Positions 26,972 to 36,071 are shown, numbered from the stretch's first letter. The stretch is DNA of 64,000 nt from Paenibacillus sp. L3-i20 (GCF_022180385.2 NZ_BQME02000002.1:806001-870000), one strand, 5' to 3'. A program made the numbers and translations. Notes: generated from the letters alone by a model not told the origin.

Positions 26972-27853
26972 ATGAAACGAATCTATTTGATCGGATTGCT
27001 AACTGTACTAGTTCTTGTCGCTGCTTGCGGGAAACAAAGTAATCAAGAAACAGATAATCATGGTACTCATGGCGGGAATTCTCAAGCAGTGTCACCTGCT
27101 GCATCCAGTACCAGTGAGCACGGAGAAGCTCATGGAGAAGAACATGCCGGCGAGACTAAGAAGCTAGAGACGAAAGCTGATTGGAAATGGTCTAAAGAAA
27201 CGCCGAAATCCGGAGAGAATACCTTAATAACCGTACATATTCTAGATACGGATGGAAAGGCCATCGGGGAATTCGATATTAATCACGAGAAGAAGCTCCA
27301 TCTCATCGCGGTTAGCAAAGATTTATCTTACTTTGACCACATCCATCCGGAGTATAAGGGGAATGGGCAATTCGAAATTATGACATCGTTCCCTTCCGGT
27401 GGAGATTATAAGCTATTCGCCGACTATATTCCTACTGGCGGATCCGCCACAACGAAGTCCGAATGGATTAAGGTGGAAGGGCTAGTCGCTGAACAAGTTC
27501 CGATTAAACCATCGGATGAACATTCCGTGATTGTGGACGGTGTTGAAATTACACTCGAAAACAATCATCCAGAAGCCGGCAAAGAAATTGAGTTAAACTT
27601 CAAACTTTCGGATGCGAAGTCCAAAGATCCGATAACGGATCTAGAGCCTTACCTAGGCGCAGTTGGGCATGTTGTGATCTTAAGCGAAGATACAGAGCAG
27701 TACTTGCATGTACACCCAATGGAGGAAAAAGCGAAAGGTCCGGATGCGAAGTTCATGACGACTTTCCCTAATACCGGGACATATAAAATTTGGGGGCAAT
27801 TTCAACGAAACGGTAAATCTTTTATCAGTTCATTTGTAGTTGAAGTGAAATAA
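26972..27853 (+). CDS. His-rich lipoprotein with two YtkA/FixH-like modules
   Basis: A 293-residue lipoprotein (ATG 26972 after GGAGG; lipobox LVAAC, Cys 19). A His-rich linker (NHGTHGGNS, EHGEAHGEEHAGE) precedes two related beta modules. The first carries FDHIHPEYKGNGQFEIM and SGGDYKLFADYIPTGG; the second YLHVHPMEEKAKG and NTGTYKIWGQFQRNGK. Each has an HxHP motif suited to binding copper. Its position after copZ and the broken copA supports a role in copper binding at the cell surface. YtkA-like is the closest family I can name. Confidence 0.75.
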   Translation: MKRIYLIGLLTVLVLVAACGKQSNQETDNHGTHGGNSQAVSPAASSTSEHGEAHGEEHAGETKKLETKADWKWSKETPKSGENTLITVHILDTDGKAIGEFDINHEKKLHLIAVSKDLSYFDHIHPEYKGNGQFEIMTSFPSGGDYKLFADYIPTGGSATTKSEWIKVEGLVAEQVPIKPSDEHSVIVDGVEITLENNHPEAGKEIELNFKLSDAKSKDPITDLEPYLGAVGHVVILSEDTEQYLHVHPMEEKAKGPDAKFMTTFPNTGTYKIWGQFQRNGKSFISSFVVEVK

Positions 27854-27932
27854 AGTAATTGCAATGCTGCGTAGATGAATGGATTTCGCGTTTTTTGTCA
27901 ACAATCTGCATTGATTACAATATCCGAGTCAA

Positions 27933-27960
27933 GTCCGCGTACAATCGCGGGCTTTTTTTT
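27933..27960 (+). terminator. Intrinsic terminator
   Basis: GTCCGCG pairs with CGCGGGC (one wobble) around a 6-base loop, followed by eight T. It ends the copper locus. Confidence 0.85.
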
Positions 27961-28273
27961 GTTATCGGACAATGTTCTTGTCATCTGCCAAACACAAGAA
28001 CGTGTTCCGATTTCCGAAAAGTTAAATTTCTAATTTTGTTTTTTCAGTGGTTCTGCCTCGGAGCATCGACGGTATTCGTTAATGAGTTGCACTTTCATTT
28101 TACTGCGGTATAAGAAAGTAGAATTTGGAACATTCCAACTGTTATTAAGGGAAAAAGTGAGTAAGTATGTCAAATGTAGCGAGCGAAAGATTGATATAAC
28201 AGCGAAATCCGAGTGCGTTAATTAATGATCATTTTTTAACATAATTAACAACATAAAAACTTTTAACCTTCAA

Positions 28274-28303
28274 TTTACATATTTCGATATTCCATTATAT
28301 AAT
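28274..28303 (+). promoter_or_regulatory. Sigma-A-type promoter for the GELIDE-repeat protein
   Basis: TTTACA (28274-28279), 18-bp spacer, TATAAT (28298-28303), 36 bp before the probable start codon. The 400 bp before it hold no gene I can support. Confidence 0.6.
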
Positions 28304-28338
28304 GCAAATAAATCTAAATATTACCAAGGATGAATTTT

Positions 28339-30834
28339 ATGAAAGCGTTGTCATTAGTTCTTGTTATTATCTTGGCGTTCACTTCTATCCTTACAACTCC
28401 AGCTATTGTCTCTGCCCAACAATTGTCTTTACCTCAAAGCAATATAACACAATTAGTTATTCATTCTTCAATCAACAAGCTCACAATTCGAGGCACTCCT
28501 AATGCTACATCGATAGATGCTAAATTAACAACTAGTAACAATCTCGATCATATAAACTTTACCTTAACTCAAGATTTGGATATAGCGTATTTATCAATAA
28601 ATCGAAAGGTAGAAACAAATGATCTTATAGATTTATTAGTTACGTTGCCGCCTAACTTAGAAATCGAAATTATTGATGAAAAAAGCATTCTAGAATTATA
28701 TGATCTTTCTGGAGAAGTATCTATTACGGATAATGAAAAAGACATTTATATAAAAAACATAAGTGATTTATCCATAACAGACAAATCGGGGGATATAAAA
28801 GTCAATAATATTGACCTTTTGGGTACTCCCAGTTTTATTCAATCGTTAGAGATAGAGGATGGCTCAGGCAATATTGACTTAAGAAATATAAATACTTCCG
28901 TAGAAATACTTGATCGATCCGGCCATATTAATGTCAACAGAGTCGATGGTAATATTGAGGTAATGGATGATGCTGGTCATATAACAATTAAAAATGTTAG
29001 CAAAAAAGTGTTAATTAATGATGGATCCGGTGATATAATCGTGGAAAAAGTCGGAGGATTGATTCTTGAAGAAACTGGATCTGGAAATGTAACCTACGAT
29101 AAAGAACTACCTATCCCATCTTCTCCCCCCTCCCAAATGTATGAAGGCATTTATATACAAAAAAATGGTGGTGAAAAAACCGCATTTCCTTCACCATCAC
29201 CAATCGATGTAGAGCCAAATTCAAACATTGTCATTTCAATTTCAGACTTTAGAAATTCAACATTTGAAAATTTTCATTTTGATCAAGACTCAAGTTCACT
29301 TATCCCTAGTTTAATTCGAAATATAGGTGAGGGCGCCTCAGTTACTATAAATATTGATAATAGCGCTAATGTAGAGCTTATAAATACTCTTATTGTAGGA
29401 GAAAAAAACTACGATGAAAATGGCAATATGATTGAAGATTTATCTTCTATAGAACCAGCTTTAATTAAGGACTTAATCATTGGTACTATTGCTTCTAATA
29501 GTAGTGTTAATGTTACTATCACAAATTCAGCAAATGTTACTTTAGCTAACAATGGCTCTATACTGCATATTGGCGGTGGAAGTTTGATTGAAAGTGTTAT
29601 AAACGTACCTGATTCAGGTTCCACTATGATTAACGCAAAAGAGATTAATGTTAATATTATTGAAAGCGCTAACATAAAATCGAAAACAGATGCAGATAGG
29701 GGGATACTTAGAATATATAAAGGTCAATTAATTAATGAAATTGTAGATGGCAGAGTAATAGAAAATAGTAAAATTACTATTAATTTTGATAGATCATGTA
29801 ACGTAGCATCCTTATCAACTACCATTATAGATGGTGAATTAATTGATGAATCTATTGACTCTGAAGACATAGAATCAAGTGAAATTGAAGTGAAATTTGT
29901 TGATACTGGAAACGTTCATGCGCTTTCTAGGGTAAACATAGATGATGGTGAACTTATTGATGAAATGCTGGATATGGAAAATCTATCTGCTTCAACTATA
30001 GATGTTAGTATAGTAAGGACTTCAAATATTATTAGTCCCCTATTATCTATTTATGAGGGTGAGTTAATCGATGAAATCTTAGATGGTGAGAAATATTATA
30101 CGTCAACTATTCGAATCGATTTTAATGCTTCTTCAAATTTTTATGGAAAACAGTTGTTTATTGAAGAAGGAGAATTAATTGACGAGGCAATGGATAGTGA
30201 AATTTCTAATTCTTCTATAATAAAAATAAGTTTGAACAATACTGGTAATGTGGATAGTGAAGAAGTGAAAATTTCCGAAGGTGAACTTATTGATGAAACC
30301 GTGGATATTGAAGATGATTTTACCCATACCGTTATTGATCTCTCGATAACGTCATCAGCTAAAGTTTCTGGAAATAAACTTGAAATTATTGGCGGTGAAC
30401 TAGTTGATGAAGTAGTAGATGCGGCTAATGGAATAGGAAGCAGCGTTAATATTAATATAAATGATACAGGTAATTTCAACAAAAAGGGGTCTGCGCCAAG
30501 CGAAGTTCTAATAACAGATGGTGAATTAATGGATGAAATTTTAGATGTAAGTGACTCTATTTCTTTGTCCAATGGAAATATAAAAATTGAATCCACAGGA
30601 AATGTGATCGCTGATCGAATCATCCTTACAGACGCTCAATTAATGGATGAAATTGTTGATGCCAATTATGTCGGGGGTAGTGTGCTTTATGTAAATGCTA
30701 CCAATTCAGCTAATGCAAAAACACCTTCGTTAACTCTTCTAGATGATAGTATTTTACTACCTCCAATTGATATCGACACCATAGAACGATCTAATATTAT
30801 TTATAATGTAATTAATTCTGGGGTTCACATATGA
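28339..30834 (+). CDS. Secreted solenoid-like protein with novel GELIDE repeats
   Basis: ATG 28339 is preferred (AAGGATG site 8 bases upstream); an ATG at 28330 overlaps that site. The product has about 831 residues. A signal peptide occupies residues 1-28. Residues about 30-250 form a DUF4097-like strand-rich region with short repeats (LSITDKSGDIKV, VEILDRSGHINV, EVMDDAGHITI, LINDGSGDIIV). After a Pro/Ser linker come about 13 units of 37-42 residues. Nine units from 29722 carry GELIDExxD or a close variant, each followed by an SxI strand and a TGNV/SANV turn. There is no LPxTG, SLH or membrane tail. It is extremely Asn/Ile/Ser-rich and lacks Cys and Trp. A beta-solenoid surface or secreted protein is inferred; the repeat family is not one I know. 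Confidence 0.75.
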   Translation: MKALSLVLVIILAFTSILTTPAIVSAQQLSLPQSNITQLVIHSSINKLTIRGTPNATSIDAKLTTSNNLDHINFTLTQDLDIAYLSINRKVETNDLIDLLVTLPPNLEIEIIDEKSILELYDLSGEVSITDNEKDIYIKNISDLSITDKSGDIKVNNIDLLGTPSFIQSLEIEDGSGNIDLRNINTSVEILDRSGHINVNRVDGNIEVMDDAGHITIKNVSKKVLINDGSGDIIVEKVGGLILEETGSGNVTYDKELPIPSSPPSQMYEGIYIQKNGGEKTAFPSPSPIDVEPNSNIVISISDFRNSTFENFHFDQDSSSLIPSLIRNIGEGASVTINIDNSANVELINTLIVGEKNYDENGNMIEDLSSIEPALIKDLIIGTIASNSSVNVTITNSANVTLANNGSILHIGGGSLIESVINVPDSGSTMINAKEINVNIIESANIKSKTDADRGILRIYKGQLINEIVDGRVIENSKITINFDRSCNVASLSTTIIDGELIDESIDSEDIESSEIEVKFVDTGNVHALSRVNIDDGELIDEMLDMENLSASTIDVSIVRTSNIISPLLSIYEGELIDEILDGEKYYTSTIRIDFNASSNFYGKQLFIEEGELIDEAMDSEISNSSIIKISLNNTGNVDSEEVKISEGELIDETVDIEDDFTHTVIDLSITSSAKVSGNKLEIIGGELVDEVVDAANGIGSSVNININDTGNFNKKGSAPSEVLITDGELMDEILDVSDSISLSNGNIKIESTGNVIADRIILTDAQLMDEIVDANYVGGSVLYVNATNSANAKTPSLTLLDDSILLPPIDIDTIERSNIIYNVINSGVHI
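29722..30660 (+). repeat. Nine protein repeats with core GELIDE
   Basis: Repeat cores begin at 29722, 29833, 29947, 30058, 30169, 30280, 30394, 30520 and 30634. Spacing is 37, 38, 37, 37, 37, 38, 42 and 38 codons. The cores read GQLINEIVD, GELIDESID, GELIDEMLD, GELIDEILD, GELIDEAMD, GELIDETVD, GELVDEVVD, GELMDEILD and AQLMDEIVD. The codons differ between copies, so the repeat is old and kept at protein level. Confidence 0.9.
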
Positions 30835-31162
30835 TTTTTTCTACTAGCTTATGTTTTCTGGAGCAAGTCGATACTTTATGCTACGGTAATCTAAAATAAT
30901 TGACCCAGACGGAATAGGTATACACCAAAATAAAATCCGAAAGAACCGAGAGCTTCATAATCATTTTTTTAGTGTAACTAAGGTTTATAGGCCTTACAAA
31001 AGATCGCACAAGTCTTTAGACGAGATTTAGATGCCATTTAAGCACATTAGACAGGGATCTGTGTTCGTCAGCGCTATATGCAGCTTACTAAGTCGGAGTT
31101 GGTCGATTACATGTGTTGGATTAAGAATGCCAACTAGATGATTCTGTTTGACCGACAAAACG
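30835..31162. other. Intergenic region, possible debris
   Basis: 328 bp without a credible gene. A short open piece near 31070-31134 reads RYMQLTKSELVDYMCWIKN, which may be a fragment of a small helical protein. It lacks a start and ribosome binding site. Confidence 0.35.
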
Positions 31163-31225
31163 AAAAACCCCTCTAGAAAACCTAAATTGCTGTTGTAAGC
31201 AGCGCTAGGCAATGGAGGGGTTTTT
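31163..31225 (-). terminator. Long hairpin terminator
   Basis: AAAAACCCCTC (31163-31173) pairs perfectly with GAGGGGTTTTT (31215-31225), and the interior can pair again (TTGCTG with CAGC). On the minus strand it ends in a T-run 23 bp past the stop of the small secreted protein. Confidence 0.7.
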
Positions 31226-31247
31226 GACAAATCATTATATAACTTCT

Positions 31248-31589
31248 TTAAAAGAATGCAAGATAAATAGCAGAAACGTAAGTCCAAGCATTTGTTGTTA
31301 CATAGAGCGTATACGTATCGTAAGGAAGATTGTTAAGGCTACCGGTGGACGTTCCGCCGATCGACGAAGAAAACACAGTAACACCAGCGCTATTTTTCAC
31401 TTGATACTGATACCAGAGAACTGGACCATATTCAGGAGGAGCATCGCTCTGGGCATCAATGTGAATGGCCAATCTGCCTTGGCCAGTAATGGATTTTGTA
31501 TACGCTGATGCAGAAACTGAGGTAACAGGTATAAGGGCAAAGATTAAAGCTAGGAGCAACATCACTGGCACTAATTTTTTCTTCATCAT
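31248..31589 (-). CDS. Small secreted beta-rich protein
   Basis: A 113-residue protein with a textbook signal peptide (MMKKKLVPVMLLLALIFALI, cleavage near SVSASA). The mature 85 residues have alternating strand character (GRLAIHIDAQ, LWYQYQVKNSAGVTVFSSS, TGSLNNLPYDTYTLYVTT), like a small Ig- or carbohydrate-binding-like domain. No cysteines, no family recognised. An AAGGATCG site precedes the ATG. It is a single-gene unit with its own terminator. Confidence 0.65.
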   Translation of the reverse strand: MMKKKLVPVMLLLALIFALIPVTSVSASAYTKSITGQGRLAIHIDAQSDAPPEYGPVLWYQYQVKNSAGVTVFSSSIGGTSTGSLNNLPYDTYTLYVTTNAWTYVSAIYLAFF

Positions 31590-32093
31590 CTCACGATCCT
31601 TTTCTTATAAATTTTAGAAACCTTGCAATACTTCCTAGAGCATACCATTGCAAACCTGGCGTATACCTCCCATTTTAGACGTTATAGACAAGCGAGATTT
31701 ACAATAACAAGATATCATGTTAAATCTACTGTTTGGAATAGTTCGAATTTATCATTTGTGGGACATATAACCATTTTTTTCGACAGAGTGAATGCGTGCC
31801 GAAATGTGTTGAGCTCAACAAGTTAAAGGTAAGTAGTCCTATCAAATTTCCCCTTTAGATACCTAGCATAATTCGACTGTGTATGGAGCTATTTTAAAAC
31901 AAACAAAAGAACAAAATGTTTCTGCAATTGTTGAACGATTTGTTGGTAAGCAGGAGGGAGAAATAATTAATAACTTGAAGCAGAAACGCAATTATAATTG
32001 CTGCAATTAGGACTTATCTATTAATTAAGTTCAGATAAATGGGATAAAATGCATGTCATTTTCTCATATTAACTATGAGTGGAGGTGATTGCT
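31590..32093. other. Intergenic region with an orphan reading frame
   Basis: 504 bp. Near 31875-32010 a frame reads YGAILKQTKEQNVSAIVERF and continues to a stop, without start or ribosome binding site; it looks like the end of a lost gene, family unknown. The GGAGGTGATT site at 32081 belongs to the small gene that follows. Confidence 0.35.
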
Positions 32094-32258
32094 ATGCCAA
32101 AAAATGATGCAGATCCTAAGTATGACCGTGAGGATAACAAAGCAGATAAGAAAAACAATCAGCAGAATCATGCTCATTTCAATGAAGAAATACAAACGTT
32201 AGAGAGCAACAAGGCTGCTGATTATGTCCCAAGTTTAAATGATATCCCCAAAAATTAA
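32094..32258 (+). CDS. Small hydrophilic protein (54 residues)
   Basis: A 54-residue, highly charged protein with no hydrophobic segment (opening MPKNDADPKYDREDNKADKK, end YVPSLNDIPKN). An excellent ribosome binding site, GGAGGTGATT, lies 3-12 bases upstream, and a strong terminator follows 14 bases after the stop, so the unit is very likely expressed. The composition (Asn, Lys, Asp, Gln) resembles small spore-associated or stress proteins of Bacillales, but I do not recognise the family. Confidence 0.7.
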   Translation: MPKNDADPKYDREDNKADKKNNQQNHAHFNEEIQTLESNKAADYVPSLNDIPKN

Positions 32259-32271
32259 GTTTGACTAATTG

Positions 32272-32314
32272 CAAGCTTCCCTTCTCGTTACTCCATGAGG
32301 GGGGAAGCTTTTTT
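32272..32314 (+). terminator. Intrinsic terminator
   Basis: AAGCTTCCC pairs perfectly with GGGAAGCTT around a 19-base loop, followed by TTTT. Confidence 0.8.
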
Positions 32315-32508
32315 GGATACTAGTTCGATAATGAATGCAAATGGATTAGTGAAGTGATTATTATTTGCACACATTCTTGAACGTTCGGGCAGAGATGTGT
32401 CAACGATTGAATTGCTAATAGACAAAGATATAATAACTTTACGCTTAGGTCGCGTTTAGTACATTGACTGCATTCAGTAATAGGTTTATACAGGCTCGTC
32501 AGATGTAG

Positions 32509-32829
32509 CTTCTGCCAGCAACGGGCAATGCTTTCCACCGAAGTAAACGAAGTATTGTATGGTTTCCGGGATTTATAAATTTAACTAATAAAGAAGTTTT
32601 AATTACACATGGAAGCCCTTTAGTTTCTGTGATAACTTCCCAAGAAAAATCTGACGCACATTCATTTAGTTCTGTCGAAAAAAAGACTACACTAATGCCT
32701 AATGAAGAATTAGTTTTCGGTGATTTACTAGAGTTTAAAGTAAATAATGATAAGACCATTGTTTTTGGACTTATGCAATATATTTATGAAAATGAGACTT
32801 ATTCACTTCCTTTACAACTAGAATTATAA
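32509..32829 (+). pseudogene. Orphan C-terminal reading frame, unknown protein
   Basis: An open frame runs from 32509 (after a stop) to the TAA at 32827, reading TGNAFHRSKRSIVWFPGF, TNKEVLITHGSPLVSVITS and MPNEELVFGDLLEFKVN. It has no good start; the first ATG (32629) leaves 66 residues and has no ribosome binding site. The composition is protein-like, so this may be the end of a truncated gene. No family recognised. Confidence 0.4.
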
Positions 32830-32854
32830 AAAATGAATAGACCGCCTACTATAA

Positions 32855-33154
32855 TGAACCGCACCCAAAAGTTGGACACAAGATATACTAGTCCAGTTGA
32901 AGGGGGTGCGGTTCTTTTTTATGGCTAAGTACAAAAAGGATATTCGACTTAAAGTGGTTAATGGAGTTTTGGAGATTGGTTTATCGGAGAATGAGGCTGC
33001 TTGTAGATACGGATTGAATCATGTCACTGTCATAAATTGAGCTATAATCATGGTAGAGCTGAGGAAAAACTAAATGAACTGTCTCCAATAGAATACCGGC
33101 TGCTGTCCACTATCGTAGCTTAATTCAAGTGTTTAACTTTTTTGATCAGTTCCA
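32855..33154 (+). mobile_element. 300-bp internally deleted IS3-family element with both ends
   Basis: The left end TGAACCGCACCCAAAAGTTG is matched in inverted form near 33129-33154 (GTGTTTAACTTTTTTGATCA). At the left, ATG 32921 opens 39 codons of OrfA (MAKYKKDIRLKVVNGVLE). From 33040 the frame reads SYNHGRAEEKLNELSPIEYR, the C-terminus of OrfB. Everything between, about 1 kb, is missing. An 11-bp inverted repeat (GAACCGCACCC with GGGTGCGGTTC) also forms a hairpin at the left end. The remnant has the form of a MITE. Confidence 0.8.
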
Positions 33155-33234
33155 TTACGCTTGAGGGCTTTAATAAGGGTTACTGGCTGCGCTTAGTTTT
33201 TTCTTATGAATGATTTACTACAATAGACCTTTGG

Positions 33235-33263
33235 AGTCAGATGCATCTGCAACTGGCTTTTTT
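33235..33263 (+). terminator. Intrinsic terminator
   Basis: AGTCAG-a-TGC pairs with GCA-a-CTGGCT (one wobble), followed by six T. No intact gene precedes it; it may be left from a lost unit. Confidence 0.55.
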
Positions 33264-33431
33264 GTTGTGCATGTAAAAGCAAATTCTTAACCAATTGAAA
33301 GGTTCAAAAACTTTACAAGTTCAATACAAGTCCAACTTACTTATCATATATTTGGGCTGTACACTGATGAAAGGCCGAAGAGATTACAAGGACTACTTTT
33401 ACTAAGCGACTGATAGAAGGAGATTACAGTA

Positions 33432-34157
33432 ATGAAAAGGTTAAGCAGAACACGAGCGAATCGCAGCTACATGCTATTTTTGATAAGTTTTATTATTTTG
33501 GTAGGCGTTATTTGGTCAAGTGTTAGTTTAGTAGATTCTTCTAGTGAGGTAAATCAACAATTACCTTCAACAATTGCACCTAATAAAGATGTAAATAATA
33601 TTCCAACAGGTACAGAACGTTTCAAAATAGTCCTTGATGCAGGGCATGGTGGACATGATCCAGGTGCAGAAGGAGCCAGTGGCAATTACGAACGAGACTA
33701 CACACTGTCATTAACAAAAAAGGTATCTGAGCTACTTCAACAGGATGATAGATTCGAAGTGCACATGACACGTACGGAAGATACTTCGGTTAGTCTAGGA
33801 GATCGTGTGAAAATGGCAAATGAACTTGGGTCTAATGCATTTATCTCAATCCATGGAAACACATTCACTGATGCAAATGTATCTGGAACGGAAACCTATT
33901 ACTATACAGATGAAAGCTTTGCATTTGCTGATGAGGTTCATAAACATTTGTTAGAGGCCACTGGATTCAAAGATCGTGGTGTCAGAAAAGGTGATTGGAA
34001 AGTAATCATGGAAACCAATAGCCCGGCAATTTTGCTGGAGATAGGCTACCTTACAAACAACAGCAACGAAACGGCTATGCTGAGCGACGAACATCAGAAT
34101 GTGACTGCACAAGCGATTGTAGATGGAATCAAGTCTCATTTTATACAAATAAGTTAA
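33432..34157 (+). CDS. N-acetylmuramoyl-L-alanine amidase (Amidase_3, CwlD-like)
   Basis: A 241-residue protein with one N-terminal membrane segment (MLFLISFIILVGVIWSSVSL) and a zinc amidase domain at about 63-238. Zinc and catalytic residues are visible: His in VLDAGHGGHDPG, Glu in NYERDYTLSL, His in FISIHGNTF, and Glu in ILLEIGYLTN. It cleaves the bond between muramic acid and the stem peptide. CwlD, of this size and topology, makes muramic lactam in the spore cortex, so a sporulation role is plausible. The start is 7 bases after AAGGAG. It is monocistronic. Confidence 0.88.
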   Translation: MKRLSRTRANRSYMLFLISFIILVGVIWSSVSLVDSSSEVNQQLPSTIAPNKDVNNIPTGTERFKIVLDAGHGGHDPGAEGASGNYERDYTLSLTKKVSELLQQDDRFEVHMTRTEDTSVSLGDRVKMANELGSNAFISIHGNTFTDANVSGTETYYYTDESFAFADEVHKHLLEATGFKDRGVRKGDWKVIMETNSPAILLEIGYLTNNSNETAMLSDEHQNVTAQAIVDGIKSHFIQIS

Positions 34158-34540
34158 TTACCATTTACGATTGAGTACAGCTATACAAGCTCTATCCGAG
34201 TTCAAAGGCTTCTAAAGGAAGGTAAAGCTGACTTAGAGATGTTTCCAAGCATTGACTTTAAAATTATTCCTATGTTAGGATTGCAATAATTAATACGAAC
34301 GGAGGGGTTACGTGTGGTTAACTAATTTTTCGATACTTTTTGCATAAGAAATGAAATAGTGGTTTAAGGCTATTTTGTGTGCATAGTAATCGGAAAAGGA
34401 TCTGCCTCCATGGTAACCTATTTAAGTTTTATACGGTTGGAGACAGGGAACACTTTATCCATATTCCGTATAGACTAAATGTAAAGAAATTGGAATGAAA
34501 CATGTAATGTTCATTTCGCATTTCTTTTTTCGATTACTGT
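34158..34540. other. Intergenic region with possible gene end
   Basis: 383 bp. Near 34170-34290 a frame reads SIRVQRLLKEGKADLEMFPS and stops after IIPMLGLQ, with no start. It looks like the tail of a deleted gene. No other feature recognised before the terminator at 34541. Confidence 0.35.
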
Positions 34541-34567
34541 AAACACAGGCTATAGCCTGTGTTTTTT
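34541..34567 (+). terminator. Perfect palindromic hairpin with T-run
   Basis: A 24-bp perfect palindrome, 34541-34564, centred on CTATAG (half-site AAACACAGGCTA), followed by further T. It acts as a terminator 29 bp before the next start. Confidence 0.7.
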
Positions 34568-34595
34568 ATTTTGTCCAATAAGGGAGGAATTTGAC

Positions 34596-35447
34596 ATGAA
34601 CGAACAGCTAATAAAAATAGATGGAATTGAATTATGTACGGATAGTTTTGGAGAACGAGCAAATCCTGCTATCTTACTGATTATGGGAGCTCAATCTTCA
34701 CTTGTTTGGTGGGAAGAAGAGTTTTGCCAGCGTTTAGCGGATGAGGGGCGTTTTGTTATTCGTTATGACAACCGCGATGTAGGACGGTCTACAACGTACG
34801 AACTTGGTCAACCGGGTTATACTTTTGAAGACATGGCAGATGATGCTATTCGAGTGTTGGATGCTTATGGGATTGAGAAAGTGCATATTCTAGGCATGTC
34901 TATGGGTGGAATGTTGACTCAGATGATAGCTTTGCGGCATCCAGAGAGAGTTATAACGATTACCCTGCTAGCAACGTCCAATTTTGCGCCGCATCTTCCT
35001 CCAATGGAGGAGAAAGTCATTGCATTTTTCTCGAATACGGAGGCGATTGACTGGACGAATAAACAATCGGTAATAAATTATACAATCGGTAGATCAAAAG
35101 TTTTAATCGGTTCAAAACATCTATTCGATGAGAAAAGGATTAATAATTTGGCTAATGAAGATGTGAATAGAAGCAACAATCTGGTCAGTATGGAGAATCA
35201 CGGCGTGGTCTCAGGTGGAGAATCGTATTTAGCGAGGACGAGTGAAATAGGCGCACCCACTTTAGTTATACACGGAACGGAAGATCCTATCATTCCTTTT
35301 GCACATGGGCAAAATCTTGTGAACGAAATTCCGGGAGCAGCTCTATTGACACTGGAAGGTACGGGGCATGAGCTTCATTATGACGACTGGGATGTAATTG
35401 TCGAAGCTATTTCACAGCATACTTCGAAACCTACTCCATTTAGGTAA
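34596..35447 (+). CDS. Alpha/beta hydrolase
   Basis: A 283-residue alpha/beta hydrolase of full length. Nucleophile Ser in HILGMSMGGMLT, acid Asp in HGTEDPIIP, and His in GTGHELHYD form the triad. The DNRDVGRST segment and the early ILLIMGAQSS oxyanion strand are typical of the esterase/haloperoxidase-like group. It acts in the cytoplasm on an unknown ester. The start follows GGGAGGAATTTGAC. Terminators on both sides make it a single-gene unit. Confidence 0.88.
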   Translation: MNEQLIKIDGIELCTDSFGERANPAILLIMGAQSSLVWWEEEFCQRLADEGRFVIRYDNRDVGRSTTYELGQPGYTFEDMADDAIRVLDAYGIEKVHILGMSMGGMLTQMIALRHPERVITITLLATSNFAPHLPPMEEKVIAFFSNTEAIDWTNKQSVINYTIGRSKVLIGSKHLFDEKRINNLANEDVNRSNNLVSMENHGVVSGGESYLARTSEIGAPTLVIHGTEDPIIPFAHGQNLVNEIPGAALLTLEGTGHELHYDDWDVIVEAISQHTSKPTPFR

Positions 35448-35457
35448 ATCTATAAAG

Positions 35458-35500
35458 GGTGTGTTCTAAAAGCTAATGGCTTAAGGAACACACCTCTTTT
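35458..35500 (+). terminator. Intrinsic terminator
   Basis: GGTGTGTTC pairs with GAACACACC, with inner TAAAAGC/GGCTTA pairing, followed by TCTTTT. Confidence 0.8.
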
Positions 35501-35606
35501 ACTATATAATTGGTTGACCAATTTAGGACGATGTTTACCGCTACTTTTTTGAAAAAGGTAACGTCTACTTCAATATATCCCCATATGGGTCGCTAAGGAG
35601 GTTATT

Positions 35607-36068
35607 ATGAACCAATATTACATTCTTCTCTTCGCTGTTGGTTTAGTTCTACTTTCAAGTTGCACAGGAGGCAAGAACAAAGGTCCCAATTCAGGCGAGA
35701 ATCCCTTCACTCCTCCGAAGGAAGTAACAACCCATGTCTTCGAAAGAGATTTTTTTGAAGATGATCGTATTTTTACAACGAACAAAACTAAAATAACAGA
35801 AATCGTTAAAATCGATGTGGAAAATTTAAATGATAGCATTGTGGGTGGGATGAAAATGGACTATCTTGTATATTTTGATCCCCCACATGAAAATATGAGT
35901 GTCTTGTATGTACGCCAAAATGATACACGTGTATTCAAATATGTCGACGATCAACAAAAAAAACTTTTATCGCTTCATGATTTAAAAGTCGGGCAGGAAG
36001 TGCAAATTCAGTATTTTTATCCGCTCACACCTGTCTTCTTAGCAACGGAATTTGTTATCTATCCATAA
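35607..36068 (+). CDS. Lipoprotein of unknown function
   Basis: A 153-residue protein with a lipoprotein signal (LVLLSSC, Cys 19) and a Gly/Asn/Pro linker. The mature domain has strand patterns (TKITEIVKIDVENLND, KMDYLVYFDPP, QEVQIQYFYPLTP) suggesting a small beta-barrel. No family recognised. The ribosome binding site AAGGAGG is 8 bases upstream. It is convergent with the RidA gene, whose stop is only a few bases away, without a shared terminator. Confidence 0.65.
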   Translation: MNQYYILLFAVGLVLLSSCTGGKNKGPNSGENPFTPPKEVTTHVFERDFFEDDRIFTTNKTKITEIVKIDVENLNDSIVGGMKMDYLVYFDPPHENMSVLYVRQNDTRVFKYVDDQQKKLLSLHDLKVGQEVQIQYFYPLTPVFLATEFVIYP

Positions 36069-36071
36069 GAA

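Noticed and set aside
29409..30623. Minus-strand ORFs inside the GELIDE-repeat gene
   Set aside because: They mirror the repetitive codons of the plus-strand gene and lack starts with ribosome binding sites.
31027..31287. Minus-strand ORF of 86 codons
   Set aside because: It runs through the terminator hairpin at 31163-31225 and overlaps the small secreted protein gene; no supporting site.
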